From NCBI GenBank assembly GCA_029548585.1, contig JAKPNC010000190.1, positions 1 to 14,645 of the forward strand: 14,645 nucleotides of DNA, in the 5' to 3' direction. This document shows, piece by piece, positions 14,273 through 14,645 of this stretch (position 1 is its first letter; each line of letters starts with the position of its first letter). The notes under the pieces were generated by a model. The model searched no databases and was not told the origin of the DNA. It saw only the letters and a list, made by a program, of their open reading frames with translations. This DNA comes from a bacterium (GTDB lineage Bacteria > Ratteibacteria > UBA8468 > B48-G9 > JAFGKM01). Made by a program: the position numbers and the translations under genes.

Positions 14273-14645
14273 CGGTTAACATGGCTCTTCTCGTGTCTCT
14301 TCTTCTTCTCATGACGGCCGGTTCGTTTATTGCGGTAGCGGCAAAAAGCCTTACGTCTTCCATAGTGGCCATGGGAACGGCCGGCCTGATCCTAAGCATA
14401 CTATTCCTGCTTCTGGGGGCTCCGGACATAGCCATAGTCCAGGTTTTCGTAGAGATAGTCGCCCTGATAGTCCTTCTCTCCATCATATCGAGGGAATCTT
14501 CGGCAGACATGTCTTCTTCAGGGTTTTACGGCGGCCTTGTATTACTTGTTTTTGCCATTTTTCTCTTTACCTTCATGCTCAACTTCAGGTTGCTTTTCAG
14601 GCCCTTCGGAGAACCTGTCATGACCATGGGATCAGGTTACCTTAA
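14269..14645 (+). CDS. MbhD/DUF4040-like membrane subunit (MrpA C-terminal type), 3' end beyond window
   Basis: The frame from ATG 14269 is open to the window end (125 residues, no stop). The product is nearly all hydrophobic, with about three to four helices. The segment LLLGAPDIAIVQVFVEIVAL (around residues 47-66) matches the APDxALTQ/E signature of the MbhD/DUF4040 domain, which is the C-terminal part of MrpA and a separate gene in Mbh hydrogenases. NuoJ is a more distant alternative. GGAGG at 14254-14258 lies 10 bases before the start, which overlaps the preceding stop. Its presence suggests that further Mrp-type genes (MbhE, MrpB/C-like) follow outside the window. Confidence 0.72.
   Translation, partial: MTVNMALLVSLLLLMTAGSFIAVAAKSLTSSIVAMGTAGLILSILFLLLGAPDIAIVQVFVEIVALIVLLSIISRESSADMSSSGFYGGLVLLVFAIFLFTFMLNFRLLFRPFGEPVMTMGSGYL

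Noticed and set aside
1..14645. tRNA, rRNA, CRISPR, insertion sequence or attachment site
   Set aside because: Reading both strands showed no cloverleaf-like gene, repeat array, transposase or terminal inverted repeats; nearly all bases are coding.

Overview
The window looks like one stretch of a strictly anaerobic bacterial chromosome devoted to hydrogen metabolism. All genes are on the + strand. They are tightly packed, with 4-bp ATGA/GTGA overlaps or gaps of a few bases. Codon use favours AGG (Arg) and ATA (Ile), and composition is moderately GC-rich by eye except for one AT-rich spacer at 5001-5085. I cannot assign a species. The gene content and codon bias would fit an uncultured anaerobic lineage such as Nitrospirota, Omnitrophota, Elusimicrobiota or Desulfobacterota, but this is low-confidence inference.

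Region 1 (1-5000) is a maturation operon for the [FeFe]-hydrogenase H-cluster: the 3' part of hydF (scaffold GTPase), hydG (radical-SAM CO/CN synthase) and hydE (radical-SAM enzyme), followed by two tandem amidohydrolase-fold genes. Two things are unusual here. HydG lacks the second cysteine of its canonical C-terminal CX2C...C auxiliary-cluster motif and carries other nearby cysteines instead. The second amidohydrolase has lost every expected metal ligand, while the first keeps all of them.

Region 2 (5001-5085) is the only real intergenic space. It holds promoter-like elements and an 18-bp near-perfect palindrome at 5056-5073 that matches a Rex (NADH/NAD+ sensing repressor) or CRP/FNR-family operator. 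It probably controls the operon that follows.

Region 3 (5086-14645, running off the window) encodes a membrane-bound group 4 [NiFe] hydrogenase fused at operon level to a soluble-type NAD(P)H module. In order: a 4Fe-4S dicluster protein of the sulfhydrogenase beta/AsrA type, an FAD/NAD(P)-binding [2Fe-2S] flavoprotein of the sulfhydrogenase gamma type, a HycB-like polyferredoxin, a NuoH-like membrane anchor, a NuoB-like small subunit, a NuoC-like subunit, a NuoD-like [NiFe] large subunit with both CxxC nickel motifs, a NuoI-like ferredoxin with an extra C-terminal four-cysteine element, two NuoL/M/MrpA/D-type antiporter subunits, and the start of an MbhD/DUF4040-like membrane protein. The core order H-B-C-D-I equals echBCDEF, while the MbhD-like gene and two antiporter subunits point to an Mbh/Mrp-style ion pump. 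Read together, this is a candidate ion-translocating H2:NAD(P) oxidoreductase, possibly also using ferredoxin, under redox control.

No [FeFe]-hydrogenase structural gene, no [NiFe] maturation (hyp) gene or endopeptidase, and no RNA gene, mobile element or CRISPR array is visible in the window.
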